This document shows positions 45,948-57,533 of a DNA stretch of 64,000 bases, piece after piece. Source of the DNA: Pseudomonadota bacterium. GTDB lineage: Bacteria; Pseudomonadota; Gammaproteobacteria; Burkholderiales; Chitinibacteraceae. The stretch is taken from contig JAPLQI010000060.1 of assembly GCA_026399755.1 (NCBI GenBank), forward strand, positions 49,348 through 113,347, in the 5' to 3' direction. The first letter of the stretch is position 1, and every line of letters starts with the position of its first letter. The position numbers and the translations under genes are program-made. The notes below the pieces were generated by a model. The model was not told the DNA's origin. It was given only the letters and a program-made list of their open reading frames with translations, and did not search any database.

Positions 45948-48900
45948 ATGGATCGACAAGGCTGGTTAAAGGGCACGTTGTATAGCCCGACGTTCGAACA
46001 AGATAGTTGTGGCTTCGGCCTGATTGCTCAAATGGATGACAAGCCGTCGCATTGGCTGGTTTCAACCGCAATTAGCTCTCTTGCATGTCTAACACACCGT
46101 GGAGCCGTTGCCGCTGATGGAAAATCAGGCGATGGCTGTGGTCTGCTATTTCGAAAACCGGATGGTTTCTTGCGTGCTGTGGCCGCAGAAAATCAATTTA
46201 CGGTGGCCGATGAATACGCTGTAGGGATTATTTTTTACAGTGCGCAAGCAACATTAACAAAACTCTTTTCAGCGATGGAAGAGCAGGGCTTGACGGTGGC
46301 TGGAGTACGCAGCGTGCCGGTAAATATTGAGGCCTGTGGTGAGTACGCCTTACAAACACTGCCGCAAATTGGCCAGCTGTTTGTCAATGCGCCAGAGGGG
46401 ATGACAAGCCAAGTTTTCGAAAGAAAGCTTTATCAAGCACGTCGCGTGGCAGAAAAAGCCAACACTGACGATGCTGCTTTCTATATGCCAACCTTAAGCC
46501 CGCATGTGCTGTCTTATAAGGGTTTGGTTACACCGGATAATTTGCCAGAATTTTATTTAGATCTGAAAGATCCACGTTTTGAATCGTCACTGGCGGTTTA
46601 TCACCAGCGCTTTTCGACCAATACTTGGCCGCAGTGGAAGCTGGCTCAGCCTTTCCGCTATTTGGCGCATAACGGCGAAATTAATACCCTGCACGGTAAT
46701 CGTTTGTGGGCCAAAGCCCGTGAAGCGATTATGGACAGCGAGCATTTGGATATGGACACGGTGCGCCCGATTGTTCAAACCAATGGTTCTGATTCGATGT
46801 CGATGGACAATATGCTTGAAGGCTTGCTAATGGGCGGCATGGATGTGTTCCGTGCTTTCCGTATGCTGGTGCCGCCTGCATGGCAAAACGTTGATAGCAA
46901 TGACCGCGATTTACGTGCATTTTACGAATACAACTCCATGCATATGGAGCCGTGGGATGGCCCAGCCGGCATCGTTTGGACTAACGGTCGTTACGCAGGC
47001 TGTGCCTTGGATCGCAACGGCTTGCGCCCAGCACGTTATGTGATTACCAAAGATCGCCACCTGACCATTGCTTCAGAGATTGGCGTCTGGGGCTATAAGC
47101 CTGAAGATGTGGTGAAGAAAGGCCGCGTTAAACCGGGCCAGATTGTGGCTGTCGATTTAAGTAATGGCGAATTCTTAGATACCGAAACGATTGATAACCG
47201 CCTTAAAACCGCCCAGCCTTACCGCGCTTGGGTGAAGAAACACGCCCAGCATTTAGAGCTGGCAGAAGACAACTCACCGCTAGAAGCGATGAGCCGTGCC
47301 GAGTTGCTGACCTACCAAAAGCAATTTCAGCTGACTTTTGAAGAGCGCGATCAAATCTTGCGCGTACTTGCAGCGGACGGCCAAGAAGCTATCGGCTCTA
47401 TGGGGGACGACACGCCCATGGCGGTGTTATCCGAGAAAGTGCGCTCGCCGTATGATTATTTGCGCCAACAATTTGCACAGGTGACTAATCCGCCGATTGA
47501 TCCGATCCGCGAAGCGATCGTGATGTCGCTGAACACCTGTTTTGGGCCAGAGCGTAATCTGTTTAAAGAAACAGAATTTAACGCCAGCCGCTTAGAAGTA
47601 CGCTCGCCGGTCTTGTCGTCAGATAAGTTTGATGCGCTGACCACTATGACTGGTCCTGATTACAAGCCTGCTTTCTTTGATATTACGTTTGATCCGGCTC
47701 ACACCACTTTAAAAGCGGCTATTGAAGCCCTGCGCGCCAATGTGCTCGCCAGCGTTCGCGATGAAAAAACTGTGGTGGTGGTATTAAGCGATAAAAATAT
47801 TCAAAAAGGTCGTTTGCCGATTCCAGCGCTGTTTGCTGTTGGCGCGGTGCACCATGTGCTGGTGAATGAAGGCTTGCGTTGCCTGACTAATATTATTGTG
47901 GAAACCGCCACCACGCGCGATCCGCATCACTTTGCTTGCTTGATTGGCTATGGTGCAACGGCCGTATTCCCTTATTTGGCTTATCAAACCATTAAAGAGT
48001 TGGTAGAAATCGGCCAGCTTGATTTGCCACTAGAAAAAGCCGCCAATAATTTCCGTAAGGGGATTAACAAAGGGCTGTTGAAAATTCTCTCTAAAATGGG
48101 CATTTCAACCGTTGCTTCTTATCGCGGCTCGCAATTATTTGAAGCGGTTGGCGTGAATGAAGAGGTGGTTGATCTTTGCTTAAACGGCACGGTTTCACGG
48201 ATTTCTGGCGCTAATTTTGCTGATTTCCAAGATGACCAAGGCAAGCTTAATAAGCTGGCTTTCAACACCATGCGCCCTATTGCGCAGGGTGGCTTGTTGA
48301 AATATGTATTTGGCGAGGAATACCACGCTTACAACCCTGATGTGGTGATGCAGCTGCAAAAAGCCGTGCAAAACGGCGATTACAAGGAATACCGCAAGTA
48401 CGCCGATTTGGTGAATAAGCGTCCTATCGCCATGTTGCGCGATTTGATGGGCTTGAAGCTGGATGCTGCCAAGGCGATTTCGATTGATGAAGTTGAATCC
48501 GTCGAGTCGATTCTGAAGCGTTTTGATTCTGCAGGCATGAGCTTGGGCGCACTTAGCCCAGAAGCGCACGAAGCCTTGGCCGAAGGGATGAACCGCTTAG
48601 GCGGCAGATCAAATTCGGGCGAGGGCGGTGAAGATCCGGCGCGTTATGGCACGGTGAAAATGTCCAAGATCAAGCAAGTGGCTTCTGGCCGCTTTGGGGT
48701 GACCCCGCATTATCTGGTCAACGCCGAAGTCTTGCAGATCAAGGTAGCGCAGGGTGCAAAACCGGGTGAAGGTGGCCAGTTGCCGGGGGATAAAGTCAGC
48801 CCGTTGATTGCTAAGCTGCGTTGCTCTAAGCCTGGGATTTCTTTGATTTCCCCGCCACCGCATCACGATATTTATTCGATTGAAGATTTGGCCCAGCTGA

Positions 48901-50381
48901 TTTTTGACTTGAAACAGGTCAATCCAGATGCGCTGGTCTCGGTGAAGTTGGTTGCCGAGCCAGGCGTGGGCACGATTGCGGCCGGTGTGGCGAAGGCTTA
49001 CGCCGATCTGATTACCATTTCGGGTTACGACGGTGGTACAGGCGCGTCGCCTTTGGCTTCTGTGAAATATGCCGGTACGCCGTTTGAGCTGGGCCTGACC
49101 GAAGCGCAGCAAGTCTTGCGTGCCAACGGCTTGCGTGGCCGTGTGCGTATGCAGGCTGATGGTGGTTTAAAGACCGGTCTAGATGTGGTGAAAGCCGCGA
49201 TGATGGGGGCGGAAAGCTTTGGTTTTGGTACCGGGCCTATGGTGGCGCTGGGGTGTAAGTTCTTAAGAATTTGCCACCTCAACAACTGTGCCACCGGCGT
49301 GGCCACGCAAGAAATCAAGCTGCGCTCTAAATACTTTATTGGCCTGCCAGAAATGGTGGTGAATTACTTTACCTTTATTGCGCAAGAAACCCGTGAATGG
49401 ATGGCGGCGCTTGGGGTTCGTCAGTTATCCGATCTAATCGGCCATAGCGAAATGCTAGAGCTGGCAGCGGGCGCTACAGAACGGCAAGGCCGCTTGAAAC
49501 TAGGCGTATTGCTGAGCCAAGGCACGATTCCAGAATCGCAACCGCGTTTCTGCGTGGAAGCGCGCAACCCATCTTTTGATAAGGGTGAGCTGGCAGAAGA
49601 AATGGTGAAAGACGCCATTGCTGGCATTAAGAGCCAAACGCCGCAAAAGTTTGAATACGCAGTGCGCAATATTCATCGCTCTATCGGTGCGCGTTTGTCG
49701 GGCGAAATCGCCAAGGCACACGGCGCAGATGGCTTGCCGAGTGATTGCCTGCATATCAAATTGCATGGCTCGGCTGGGCAATCTTTGGGCGTATGGAATG
49801 CCAAGGGCTTGACGATAGAGCTGGAAGGCGATGCCAACGATTACGTCGGCAAGGGTATGAACGGCGGGCGCGTGGTGATTTATCCACCGAAAGCCTCTGA
49901 TTTTGAATCGCACTCGGCCGTAATTGTGGGGAACACCTGCCTTTACGGTGCAACTGGCGGTGAATTATTTGCAGCAGGCATGGCGGGTGAGCGCTTTGCG
50001 GTGCGTAACTCTGGGGCTACGGCCATTGTTGAAGGCATTGGCGATCATGGCTGCGAATACATGACTGGTGGTTGTGTGATTGTGCTGGGTGAAACAGGCT
50101 ACAACTTTGGGGCGGGGATGACCGGTGGTTTTGCGCTGGTTTACGATCCTAAAGAGCGTTTTGCTTACCGTATTAATAATGAGCTGGTGGATATTAATCT
50201 GATTAATGGCGAGTCTTACGGTGCAGTGCGGGCCTTCTTACGCGGTAAATTGCGTGACCATGCCAAGCTGACTGGATCGACCCGCGCCATTGATATTCTG
50301 GCCGATTTTGATGAAGCGCAGGATAACTTCTGGCTGGTGAAACCTAAGGCGGCCAAGTTGGATGATCTTTTAAAGGATTGA
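45948..50381 (+). CDS. gltB: Glutamate synthase, large (alpha) subunit
   Basis: The NADPH-GOGAT large subunit, 1477 residues. Its N-terminal Ntn amidotransferase releases ammonia from glutamine through a tunnel to the FMN site, where 2-oxoglutarate becomes glutamate. The nucleophile is Cys21 in [10 protein letters not shown], exposed after propeptide removal. The central and FMN-binding domains follow, with the 3Fe-4S ligands [12 protein letters not shown] and the C-terminal beta-helix (GGRVVIYPP). ATG 45948 was chosen because it gives the short propeptide of the family; the upstream extension from 45870 is not conserved. gltD follows 134 bases downstream beyond a family E repeat. Confidence 0.96.
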   Translation: MDRQGWLKGTLYSPTFEQDSCGFGLIAQMDDKPSHWLVSTAISSLACLTHRGAVAADGKSGDGCGLLFRKPDGFLRAVAAENQFTVADEYAVGIIFYSAQATLTKLFSAMEEQGLTVAGVRSVPVNIEACGEYALQTLPQIGQLFVNAPEGMTSQVFERKLYQARRVAEKANTDDAAFYMPTLSPHVLSYKGLVTPDNLPEFYLDLKDPRFESSLAVYHQRFSTNTWPQWKLAQPFRYLAHNGEINTLHGNRLWAKAREAIMDSEHLDMDTVRPIVQTNGSDSMSMDNMLEGLLMGGMDVFRAFRMLVPPAWQNVDSNDRDLRAFYEYNSMHMEPWDGPAGIVWTNGRYAGCALDRNGLRPARYVITKDRHLTIASEIGVWGYKPEDVVKKGRVKPGQIVAVDLSNGEFLDTETIDNRLKTAQPYRAWVKKHAQHLELAEDNSPLEAMSRAELLTYQKQFQLTFEERDQILRVLAADGQEAIGSMGDDTPMAVLSEKVRSPYDYLRQQFAQVTNPPIDPIREAIVMSLNTCFGPERNLFKETEFNASRLEVRSPVLSSDKFDALTTMTGPDYKPAFFDITFDPAHTTLKAAIEALRANVLASVRDEKTVVVVLSDKNIQKGRLPIPALFAVGAVHHVLVNEGLRCLTNIIVETATTRDPHHFACLIGYGATAVFPYLAYQTIKELVEIGQLDLPLEKAANNFRKGINKGLLKILSKMGISTVASYRGSQLFEAVGVNEEVVDLCLNGTVSRISGANFADFQDDQGKLNKLAFNTMRPIAQGGLLKYVFGEEYHAYNPDVVMQLQKAVQNGDYKEYRKYADLVNKRPIAMLRDLMGLKLDAAKAISIDEVESVESILKRFDSAGMSLGALSPEAHEALAEGMNRLGGRSNSGEGGEDPARYGTVKMSKIKQVASGRFGVTPHYLVNAEVLQIKVAQGAKPGEGGQLPGDKVSPLIAKLRCSKPGISLISPPPHHDIYSIEDLAQLIFDLKQVNPDALVSVKLVAEPGVGTIAAGVAKAYADLITISGYDGGTGASPLASVKYAGTPFELGLTEAQQVLRANGLRGRVRMQADGGLKTGLDVVKAAMMGAESFGFGTGPMVALGCKFLRICHLNNCATGVATQEIKLRSKYFIGLPEMVVNYFTFIAQETREWMAALGVRQLSDLIGHSEMLELAAGATERQGRLKLGVLLSQGTIPESQPRFCVEARNPSFDKGELAEEMVKDAIAGIKSQTPQKFEYAVRNIHRSIGARLSGEIAKAHGADGLPSDCLHIKLHGSAGQSLGVWNAKGLTIELEGDANDYVGKGMNGGRVVIYPPKASDFESHSAVIVGNTCLYGATGGELFAAGMAGERFAVRNSGATAIVEGIGDHGCEYMTGGCVIVLGETGYNFGAGMTGGFALVYDPKERFAYRINNELVDINLINGESYGAVRAFLRGKLRDHAKLTGSTRAIDILADFDEAQDNFWLVKPKAAKLDDLLKD

Positions 50382-50390
50382 TGAGAATAG

Positions 50391-50456
50391 GGGAGTGGTG
50401 AGTAGGGAGTAGTGAGTGGGTTTCGACTCCCGATTCCCTAAATCCCCACTCCCTAA
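50391..50456. repeat. Family E repeat, copy 2
   Basis: GGGAGTGGTGAGTAGGGAGT on the left and an imperfect inverse (ACTCCCGATTCCCTAAATCC, then CCACTCCC) on the right. It sits in the gltB-gltD gap. Confidence 0.7.
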
Positions 50457-50512
50457 ATCCCAAAGCCATAAGCCCCTTATTCACCCCCCTCAGATTTACT
50501 ACCGAGGTTTAG

Positions 50513-51931
<1,419 letters not shown>

Positions 51932-51950
51932 TCAGCGTCTGATATGAGTA

Positions 51951-51986
51951 GTACAAAGGGGAGGGCAATGGCCCTCCCCTTTGTAC
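51951..51986. terminator. 16-bp perfect hairpin after gltD
   Basis: GTACAAAGGGGAGGGC pairs perfectly with GCCCTCCCCTTTGTAC across AATG. The stem is strong, but no U-run follows, so it may protect the 3' end or act as a weak terminator. Confidence 0.75.
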
Positions 51987-52015
51987 GTTTATGGCGTGGA
52001 TTTGCTGCTATTTCT

Positions 52016-52425
52016 GTAAGGCGGGTGCAACTCGCCGTTTTTCGTGTTTCAGCAAAGCTCGGCGGGTTTCACCCAATGTGCGCTAAGCAAAATCAACAAG
52101 ACCTTTTTATAGTGCCTTCGGCACGTTGATTTTGGAGCGGTTGGCCACCGCAGGGGCCTTCCTTTCTTGAACGGCCAAGAAACGAAGCCAAAGAAGGCCG
52201 CCCCGACCAGCGCGAAACCCCTCTCTGCGGACAATCGAGCGGCGGCTGCGGAACTCGCTTCGCTCAAACAGTCCTCGCCGAAACCCCGCCCGCTTGTTCC
52301 TCGCTTCGGCGCGCTTCAAGGGGACTTTAAAAAGCCCCGTACAAAGAGCGTGGTCAATGCATTTTTCTCTGTTTGCTAATGAAAAAAAAATTTGCTTAGC
52401 GCGTATGGTGTTTCACCCGCCCTAC
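52016..52425. repeat. Family B element interrupted by family C copy 4
   Basis: The B left part (52016-52074) stops at TTTCACCC. Family C follows at 52080-52402, starting GCGCTAAGCAAA and ending TTTGCTTAGCGC, a perfect 12-bp terminal inverted repeat. A B right part (TTTCACCCGCCCTAC, to 52425) follows. The C core has GTGCCTTCGGCAC, CCTTCCTTTCTTG and CTTGTTCCTCGCTTCGGCG. No gene is present in 51987-52482. Confidence 0.85.
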
Positions 52426-52482
52426 AAATGCCATTTATTTTTAATGAAACTTATTTTGGTTATGGGTATAGGCATAAAAGCC

Positions 52483-52803
52483 CTACTTCGCCTTACACAA
52501 TGTCTCTTTCAACTCCCGTTTCTCCCCTGTACTCATCCTCTCCAAATAGCAGCTTTTACCAATCAAACTCAGCCTAAAAACCTCTGGTTTTTCTAGGCTT
52601 AAACCTTGCAATTTCGAGTGTTCGATCAGTAGCTGGCTGTCGTTCATCAAGGCGTTGTTTGCCAGCTTTACTTCAGAAATCCCCAGCATCTTTGCCACGG
52701 TGCGGGGGATTTCTTCGCTCGGCGTTTGCAACACAGCGGCAAGCGGCGTTTGGGCAAAAGCTTGGCAGCCGCTTAATAGCAGGCAGATGAGCAGGCGTTT
52801 CAT
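52483..52803 (-). CDS. Small exported protein, unknown function
   Basis: A 106-residue protein with a short hydrophobic leader. LLLSGC (residues 8-13) fits a lipobox with C13, while QAFA at 14-17 could instead be a type I cleavage site. The mature part is helical and charged, with two cysteines (C84 region and near the end, ETLCKAK). I do not recognise the family. Its ATG overlaps the TGA of the protease gene upstream (ATGA overlap), so the two are translationally coupled and likely act together in the envelope. Confidence 0.75.
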   Translation of the reverse strand: MKRLLICLLLSGCQAFAQTPLAAVLQTPSEEIPRTVAKMLGISEVKLANNALMNDSQLLIEHSKLQGLSLEKPEVFRLSLIGKSCYLERMSTGEKRELKETLCKAK

Positions 52804-54296
52804 CGCTTGGCTTTCTCTAGCGTCATAATTTCTCGGATGGCAGGGCGTAGTGGCTTGCTTTCAGCCTGTGATTGCCCCATCGCTTGTCCATAGGCTGGGC
52901 ATTGCCCTGTGCTGCGGTAGTTTAAAGCGGCAGTGATAAGTCGCTCATTTTGGTCTCCTAGTGGTGATTTAAAATCTTCGCTTACTTTGCATGTGGGTGC
53001 AAAGCCATCTGCGTAGTCGCCAAAGCCTTTATGATTTTCACCTTGAAATTGCACCGCATAATAAGTGGTGCCGCAATTGTCTTGCGGAATAAATCCATAA
53101 GGTTTACCGCAGGTTTGCCCGCCAATTAAATTTACTTTTACATCCACCCCGCGCAAGCCATTGATAATTGCTTCGCTGGCCGAGCAAGTGCCGCTGCCTG
53201 CCAAGATGGTGACTTGTTTTAAATTAAGCGTGGGTAATACGCGAGGTAAAAATGCGCTTGAAATGGTTGATGTTTGATAAAAAGGCCAAGTATTATTGGG
53301 ATCGACCGCTGTTTTATCGTTATATTTTAATTTAAAAAATGTTTTTCCCTGTGTTTGCACTGGCCCAGCAATCATATAGCTTAGTTCATCGGCAATATAA
53401 AGTGCGCCGCCGCCGTTATAGCGTAAATCCAAAATTAAATCTGATACACCCTCATTTTTTAATTTATCTACAGCTTCAATTAATTGTTTTTCTGCAATAG
53501 CGTTATGACTATTAAATGTTAAATAGCCTACTTTTCCCGTTGATGTGCTAAAGCTTTTTACATTTTGCACCGGTGTTGTTTGAATGTCTGTGGCGATCAG
53601 TGTTTTGTATAGTCTTTGTCCATTTAAATCTTTTAATGCAAAACGGTGGCTTTGATTAGTGCTTGTTGGAAATAGACCAGAATTGAGTGCATCCGTATTA
53701 TTGCTGGTGCTTAAATCATAGCCATCCACACTTTCTATTTCCATGCCTCGGCGTATGCCGGCATTTTCAGCTGGAGACCCTGGCTCGGTGTAGGCGACGA
53801 TTAATTTACGAGGCGGTTGGGACGATACAAATGAAAATTCCATGCCATAGCCAAGTTCGACTCCCGATTGGCTTTTCTTCTGAGATTCAGCCGTACTTTC
53901 TGTAAAGTGATAATGATCTTTTTCTTTACCCGAGGCCGTGATTGCAGGTGTTTTGAGCGCGTAAAAGTAATCAATGGCCGTAGCATAATGGCTTGGGTTT
54001 AAGTTTTTGGGTACTTCCCTGTACCAAAGATAGGTTTCGTCTATCCATGCCCGCAGCCAATCTTTTTCATTCTGTAAAGATCCAGCCTTATCAGGGTAAG
54101 GGCGATTATTATTGAAAGGATCTAAACCGGTTCTTGGATTGGCACACAGATCTTTATGAGCGTTTGAGATCAGGCTAGAGCTTGCAATAGGGGCTTCATC
54201 ATCAGCGGAGCCACCGCAAGCACTTAGAGCGCAGATTAGGCTGAGATAACTATATTTAAGGCAGTGTTTTAAAACAGCTGTTGGGTTGAATTGCAT
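52800..54296 (-). CDS. S41 family peptidase lipoprotein with PDZ domain
   Basis: A 498-residue C-terminal-processing-type protease anchored in the envelope. The lipobox is LSACGG with C27. A PDZ-like domain spans about 148-235 (VAYTEPGSPAENAGIRRGMEIESVDG), and the S41 catalytic core about 255-440. The core has LILDLRYNGGGALYIADEL, the nucleophile S372 in GSGTCSASEAI and K398 in GQTCGKPYGF, the Ser/Lys pair of the family. The substrate is unknown. It is coupled to the small exported protein that follows. An AT-rich, gene-free stretch of about 200 bases separates it from the globin. Confidence 0.9.
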   Translation of the reverse strand: MQFNPTAVLKHCLKYSYLSLICALSACGGSADDEAPIASSSLISNAHKDLCANPRTGLDPFNNNRPYPDKAGSLQNEKDWLRAWIDETYLWYREVPKNLNPSHYATAIDYFYALKTPAITASGKEKDHYHFTESTAESQKKSQSGVELGYGMEFSFVSSQPPRKLIVAYTEPGSPAENAGIRRGMEIESVDGYDLSTSNNTDALNSGLFPTSTNQSHRFALKDLNGQRLYKTLIATDIQTTPVQNVKSFSTSTGKVGYLTFNSHNAIAEKQLIEAVDKLKNEGVSDLILDLRYNGGGALYIADELSYMIAGPVQTQGKTFFKLKYNDKTAVDPNNTWPFYQTSTISSAFLPRVLPTLNLKQVTILAGSGTCSASEAIINGLRGVDVKVNLIGGQTCGKPYGFIPQDNCGTTYYAVQFQGENHKGFGDYADGFAPTCKVSEDFKSPLGDQNERLITAALNYRSTGQCPAYGQAMGQSQAESKPLRPAIREIMTLEKAKR

Positions 54297-54449
54297 GCTT
54301 TCTCTCTAATATGTATGGTTTCTTGAAATTTTGTTCTAAGTTTTTTTATTGTTTCAAGAAAGTATTCTACAGATTTTGATGTTGTTGGCATGAGGTATTT
54401 GTTAAGAATTGAAGTGGAAAGATGCTATTTTAGGTTTCACTTAAGGGCA

Positions 54450-54485
54450 CAAAGCGGCGCTTTAGATGTGTACCTCGCCGCTTTG
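54450..54485 (-). terminator. Hairpin at the globin 3' end
   Basis: CAAAGCGGCG pairs perfectly with CGCCGCTTTG across a 16-base loop, 18 bases beyond the globin stop. No long U-run follows, so termination strength is uncertain. Confidence 0.65.
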
Positions 54486-54502
54486 CGAGCAGAGGGCGCT
54501 TA

Positions 54503-54922
54503 TTACGGTGCGTTGCGTTGCGCCTTAATCATTTCACAGGCTAGCGTGGTATAAGTTGCTGCCCACGCTTTTTTTACATCGTTGGTAAATGCATCGGCTA
54601 AGCCTTGCTCTAGGGTCCAAAGCAGGGCTTGCCCTACTACGGTGTACTGATCTTCCTGCACATTATATTTAGCGTGGCGCTCGCCTAGCTTTTGGATCGC
54701 AGGCAGTAAAACGTTCGGGTTATCGATATTATCGACTGCCAGTTTGATGCTTCCCATTAGCATCGCACCTTGTTTCTTCATATCCCCTTTAAAGAGTGGT
54801 TTGACCTCTGGGGCAATCTCAAATAAATGTTGATAGAACATCTCTGCCGCCGCGTCAGCAATTGGTAATACGAGAGCGAGGGTTTCTTTGACCAGTGCAA
54901 TGTCTTTATCTGTTAAAGCCAT
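54503..54922 (-). CDS. Single-domain bacterial globin (Vitreoscilla hemoglobin type)
   Basis: A 139-residue heme protein of the VHb/flavohemoglobin globin family without a reductase domain. The pattern FYQHLFEIAPEVKPLFKGDM, a proximal histidine H83 (GERHAKYNV), and VVGQALLWTLEQGL match the A-B-C helices, F helix and H helix of VHb. Such globins bind O2 or NO and improve oxygen supply or NO tolerance. The ATG at 54922 has GGATGG about 5-10 bases upstream; the track of the frame to 54931 adds three non-conserved residues. It is monocistronic. No NsrR or FNR site could be named. Confidence 0.93.
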   Translation of the reverse strand: MALTDKDIALVKETLALVLPIADAAAEMFYQHLFEIAPEVKPLFKGDMKKQGAMLMGSIKLAVDNIDNPNVLLPAIQKLGERHAKYNVQEDQYTVVGQALLWTLEQGLADAFTNDVKKAWAATYTTLACEMIKAQRNAP

Positions 54923-55036
54923 GATGACCATCCGTAGTGAATTGGTGAGGACGCCCTAGACAGCTTAACTTCAGCTGAATACCTTTAGTACCTGTACTTT
55001 TTCCACTATGGCCTTTCGATGTTTGTCATGCAGGCT

Positions 55037-55182
55037 GGGCTGACTAAAGGATCGCATGGTTGAGATCAGATTTGGCCGAATTTGCAGCGCCAATAACGAG
55101 TTATTGGCCAAAAATTCGGTGAAATATGGGCCAATCAGCTGATTCTACAGCCGACTGATGCGAAGCCCGGCAGGTTGCTAGC
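55037..55182. mobile_element. MITE-like element D, copy 2 (inverted, diverged)
   Basis: The reverse complement aligns with 25510-25677 over most of its length (shared CATCAGTCGGCTG, GGCCCATATTTCACC, ATTGGCGCTGCAAAT and CCATGCGAT blocks). One end still resembles the 21-base terminal repeat (TTGCTAG...), the other has decayed. It fills the middle of the 340-base gap between globin and marC; the rest shows nothing recognised. Confidence 0.8.
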
Positions 55183-55260
55183 TAAGTTGATAGGGTTGAA
55201 GTAGGAATACCCTGTTTTTCCCAATGGGTTTTTAATTGTCTACACGTTAGAATTGGGGCT

Positions 55261-55863
55261 ATGGAAACTTCTTCTTTTGCTTCGGCTTTTATCCTTTTGC
55301 TCCTCGTGACTGATCCACTGGGTGGCATTCCTTTATTCGTATCCTTACTCAAACAAGTGCCTAAAGCCCGTCGTACCCGCATGATTGTGCGCGAAGTGTC
55401 AGTGGCTTTTTGTGTATTGGTGACCTTCATGCTGTTTGGTCAGCAGTTTTTACAGTTGATGCATTTATCTGAAACATCATTAGGAATTGCGGGCGGGGTG
55501 ATCTTATTTTTGATCGCTTTGCGTATGGTTTTTCCGCATCCGGAAGGCGTTTTTGGTGATACAGCCGAGGGCGAGCCCTTTATTGTGCCGCTGGCTATTC
55601 CGCTTTTGGCGGGGCCATCAGCTCTGGCAACGGTGCTACTACTTGTGTCACGCGAGCCAGCTAGGATTTGGGAGTGGATAGGTGCTTTGGCACTGACCAT
55701 GCTGGTATGCGGCTTAACGCTGGCGTTCTCCGAAAAAATTAGTTTAATACTAGGTGAGCGAGTCACTACGGCTTTTGAGCGTTTAATGGGATTGATATTA
55801 ACGGCGATTGCGGTAGAAATGCTGCTTTCAGGAATTCGTCATTATTTGGCGACGCTGCCTTGA
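55261..55863 (+). CDS. MarC family integral membrane protein
   Basis: A 200-residue inner-membrane protein with six predicted membrane segments, of the UPF0056/MarC family. FILLLLVTDPLGGIPLFVSLLKQ at the N-terminus and FIVPLAIPLLAGPSALATVLLL in the middle are the two related LIxxxDPxGxxP and PLxxPLLAGPG signatures. The function is unresolved; early links to antibiotic resistance were not upheld. It is upstream of rpiA with a 74-base gap and could share its transcript. No clear ribosome site; the start was chosen because it sets a normal N-terminus. Confidence 0.9.
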   Translation: METSSFASAFILLLLVTDPLGGIPLFVSLLKQVPKARRTRMIVREVSVAFCVLVTFMLFGQQFLQLMHLSETSLGIAGGVILFLIALRMVFPHPEGVFGDTAEGEPFIVPLAIPLLAGPSALATVLLLVSREPARIWEWIGALALTMLVCGLTLAFSEKISLILGERVTTAFERLMGLILTAIAVEMLLSGIRHYLATLP

Positions 55864-55937
55864 TGCTGCACAAGGGCGCATGATTGGGGCGACTTATAAT
55901 TAGATTTAATGATTTTCTACCTAAATGGGAATACACA

Positions 55938-56594
55938 ATGAATCAAGATGAATTGAAACAAGCCGTGGGTCGTGCAGCACTTGAATATGTGCCGGACAAT
56001 TGTATTGTTGGCGTGGGTACAGGCTCTACTGCTAATTATTTTATTGATGCATTAGCCACCATAAAAGATCGTATTCAAGGCGCGGTTTCTTCATCAGAGG
56101 CGAGCGTAGCGCGTTTGAAATCATATGGCATTCCGGTGTTCGAGTTAAATACAGTCGATCATTTGCCGGTATATGTAGATGGCGCAGACGAAATTAATCG
56201 TCAATTGCAAATGATTAAAGGCGGCGGTGCGGCTTTAACGCGTGAAAAAATTGTGGCAGCGGTGGCGGAGCAATTTATTTGTATTGCCGATGAAAGCAAA
56301 TTAGTCGATGTGCTAGGTAAATTTCCTTTGCCGATCGAAGTGATTCCAATGGCACGCTCTTATGTGGCGCGGCAATTAGTTAAATTAGGCGGCCATCCAG
56401 CTTATCGTGAAGGGGTAATTACGGATAATGGCAATATCATTTTAGATGTACATGGGCTACAAATTAGTGAAGCAAATAAATTAGAAAGTCAGATTAATGA
56501 AATTGTGGGCGTGGTTACGAATGGCCTATTTGCTCATCGCCGTGCAGATGTTTTGTTATTAGGCACAAGCAAAGGGGTGCAGATTCTTAAATAG
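55938..56594 (+). CDS. rpiA: Ribose-5-phosphate isomerase A
   Basis: RpiA interconverts ribose-5-phosphate and ribulose-5-phosphate in the pentose phosphate pathway. The 218 residues contain [12 protein letters not shown] (phosphate loop), [17 protein letters not shown], the active-site DGADEI with [24 protein letters not shown], and [12 protein letters not shown]. The ATG at 55938 was selected since it gives the family length and start ([15 protein letters not shown]); the frame to 55884 is an unconserved extension. GGGAA lies ~8-12 bases upstream. Confidence 0.96.
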   Translation: MNQDELKQAVGRAALEYVPDNCIVGVGTGSTANYFIDALATIKDRIQGAVSSSEASVARLKSYGIPVFELNTVDHLPVYVDGADEINRQLQMIKGGGAALTREKIVAAVAEQFICIADESKLVDVLGKFPLPIEVIPMARSYVARQLVKLGGHPAYREGVITDNGNIILDVHGLQISEANKLESQINEIVGVVTNGLFAHRRADVLLLGTSKGVQILK

Positions 56595-56685
56595 CAGGGA
56601 TGTGGCCATTTTAGATACTTGTAATAAAATGGTCATATAGTTATGCTACTTTTAAATTAGCTTAAACTGCAGGAGTATTTCTTTA

Positions 56686-57387
56686 ATGTCTGAACATATT
56701 TCAAAACAATTTGATGCTGAACTAGAAGAAATTCGCTCCCAAGTGATGGGAATGGCTGGTTTGGTAGAAGAGCAAGTACGTCAATCGATGCAAGCTTTGG
56801 CATCTGGCGATATGAATATCATTAATCATGTGCTAGAAGAAGAAAACCGCGTCAATGAAATGCATGTGCTGCTTGATGATATGTGTATTCATATGATTGC
56901 GCGTCGCCAACCTGCGGCTTCTGATTTGCGCATGGTGATGACGGTGATTAAAGCCGTAGAAGACTTAGAACGTATTGGTGATAAAGCAACGCGCATCTGT
57001 AAACGGGCTAAAAATATTTATGAAGCAGGCCGTTTACAAGTGCCACGTTTTAATGAATTAAATCATATTGCCGAGCATGCACTCGATATGTTGTCTAAGG
57101 CATTAGATGCATTTGCCCGCATGGATGCGGTAACGGCAACGGATGTAAAGCGCGCTGATGAGCGTTTAGATGATGAATACCGTGCATTGCAACGCCAATT
57201 AATTACCGTAATGATGGAAGACCCACGTGCAATTACCATTACTTTAGAAATTCAATGGATTGCTAAAGCCATTGAGCGTATTGGTGATTTAGCGGTAAGT
57301 ATTGCCGAGCAAGTGATTTACTTGGTAAAAGGCCAAGATGTTCGTCATAAAAACCAAGAAGAAGTTGATCGCGTAGCGTTGAGCTAA
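56686..57387 (+). CDS. phoU: Phosphate-signalling regulator PhoU
   Basis: PhoU links the Pst phosphate transporter to the PhoR-PhoB two-component system and limits phosphate uptake. The 233 residues form two PhoU three-helix repeats. Each has the metal-binding signature: EENRVNEMHVLLDDMCIHMIARRQPAASDLRMVMTVIKAVEDLERIGDKA, and DERLDDEYRALQRQLIT...ITLEIQWIAKAIERIGDLA. AGGAG precedes the ATG by 12 bases. No pst genes are here, but ppx follows, so phosphate and polyphosphate handling are linked. Confidence 0.96.
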   Translation: MSEHISKQFDAELEEIRSQVMGMAGLVEEQVRQSMQALASGDMNIINHVLEEENRVNEMHVLLDDMCIHMIARRQPAASDLRMVMTVIKAVEDLERIGDKATRICKRAKNIYEAGRLQVPRFNELNHIAEHALDMLSKALDAFARMDAVTATDVKRADERLDDEYRALQRQLITVMMEDPRAITITLEIQWIAKAIERIGDLAVSIAEQVIYLVKGQDVRHKNQEEVDRVALS

Positions 57388-57418
57388 GCTGATATTAATT
57401 TGATTTCTTGAAGTTTAA

Positions 57419-57453
57419 GGGCAAATACGGAGCAAACCGTCTTTGCCCTTTTT
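57419..57453 (+). terminator. Intrinsic terminator after phoU
   Basis: GGGCAAA (57419-57425) and an inner ACGG pair with CCGT and TTTGCCC (57442-57448), followed by five T. Confidence 0.85.
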
Positions 57454-57533
57454 AACGTGTGGGGATTTTCCTGTTTGCCAGCAAGGCGGGCGCACGTTAT
57501 CTTAATGCCCATGCTCTCCTCTTGAAGCCATAT

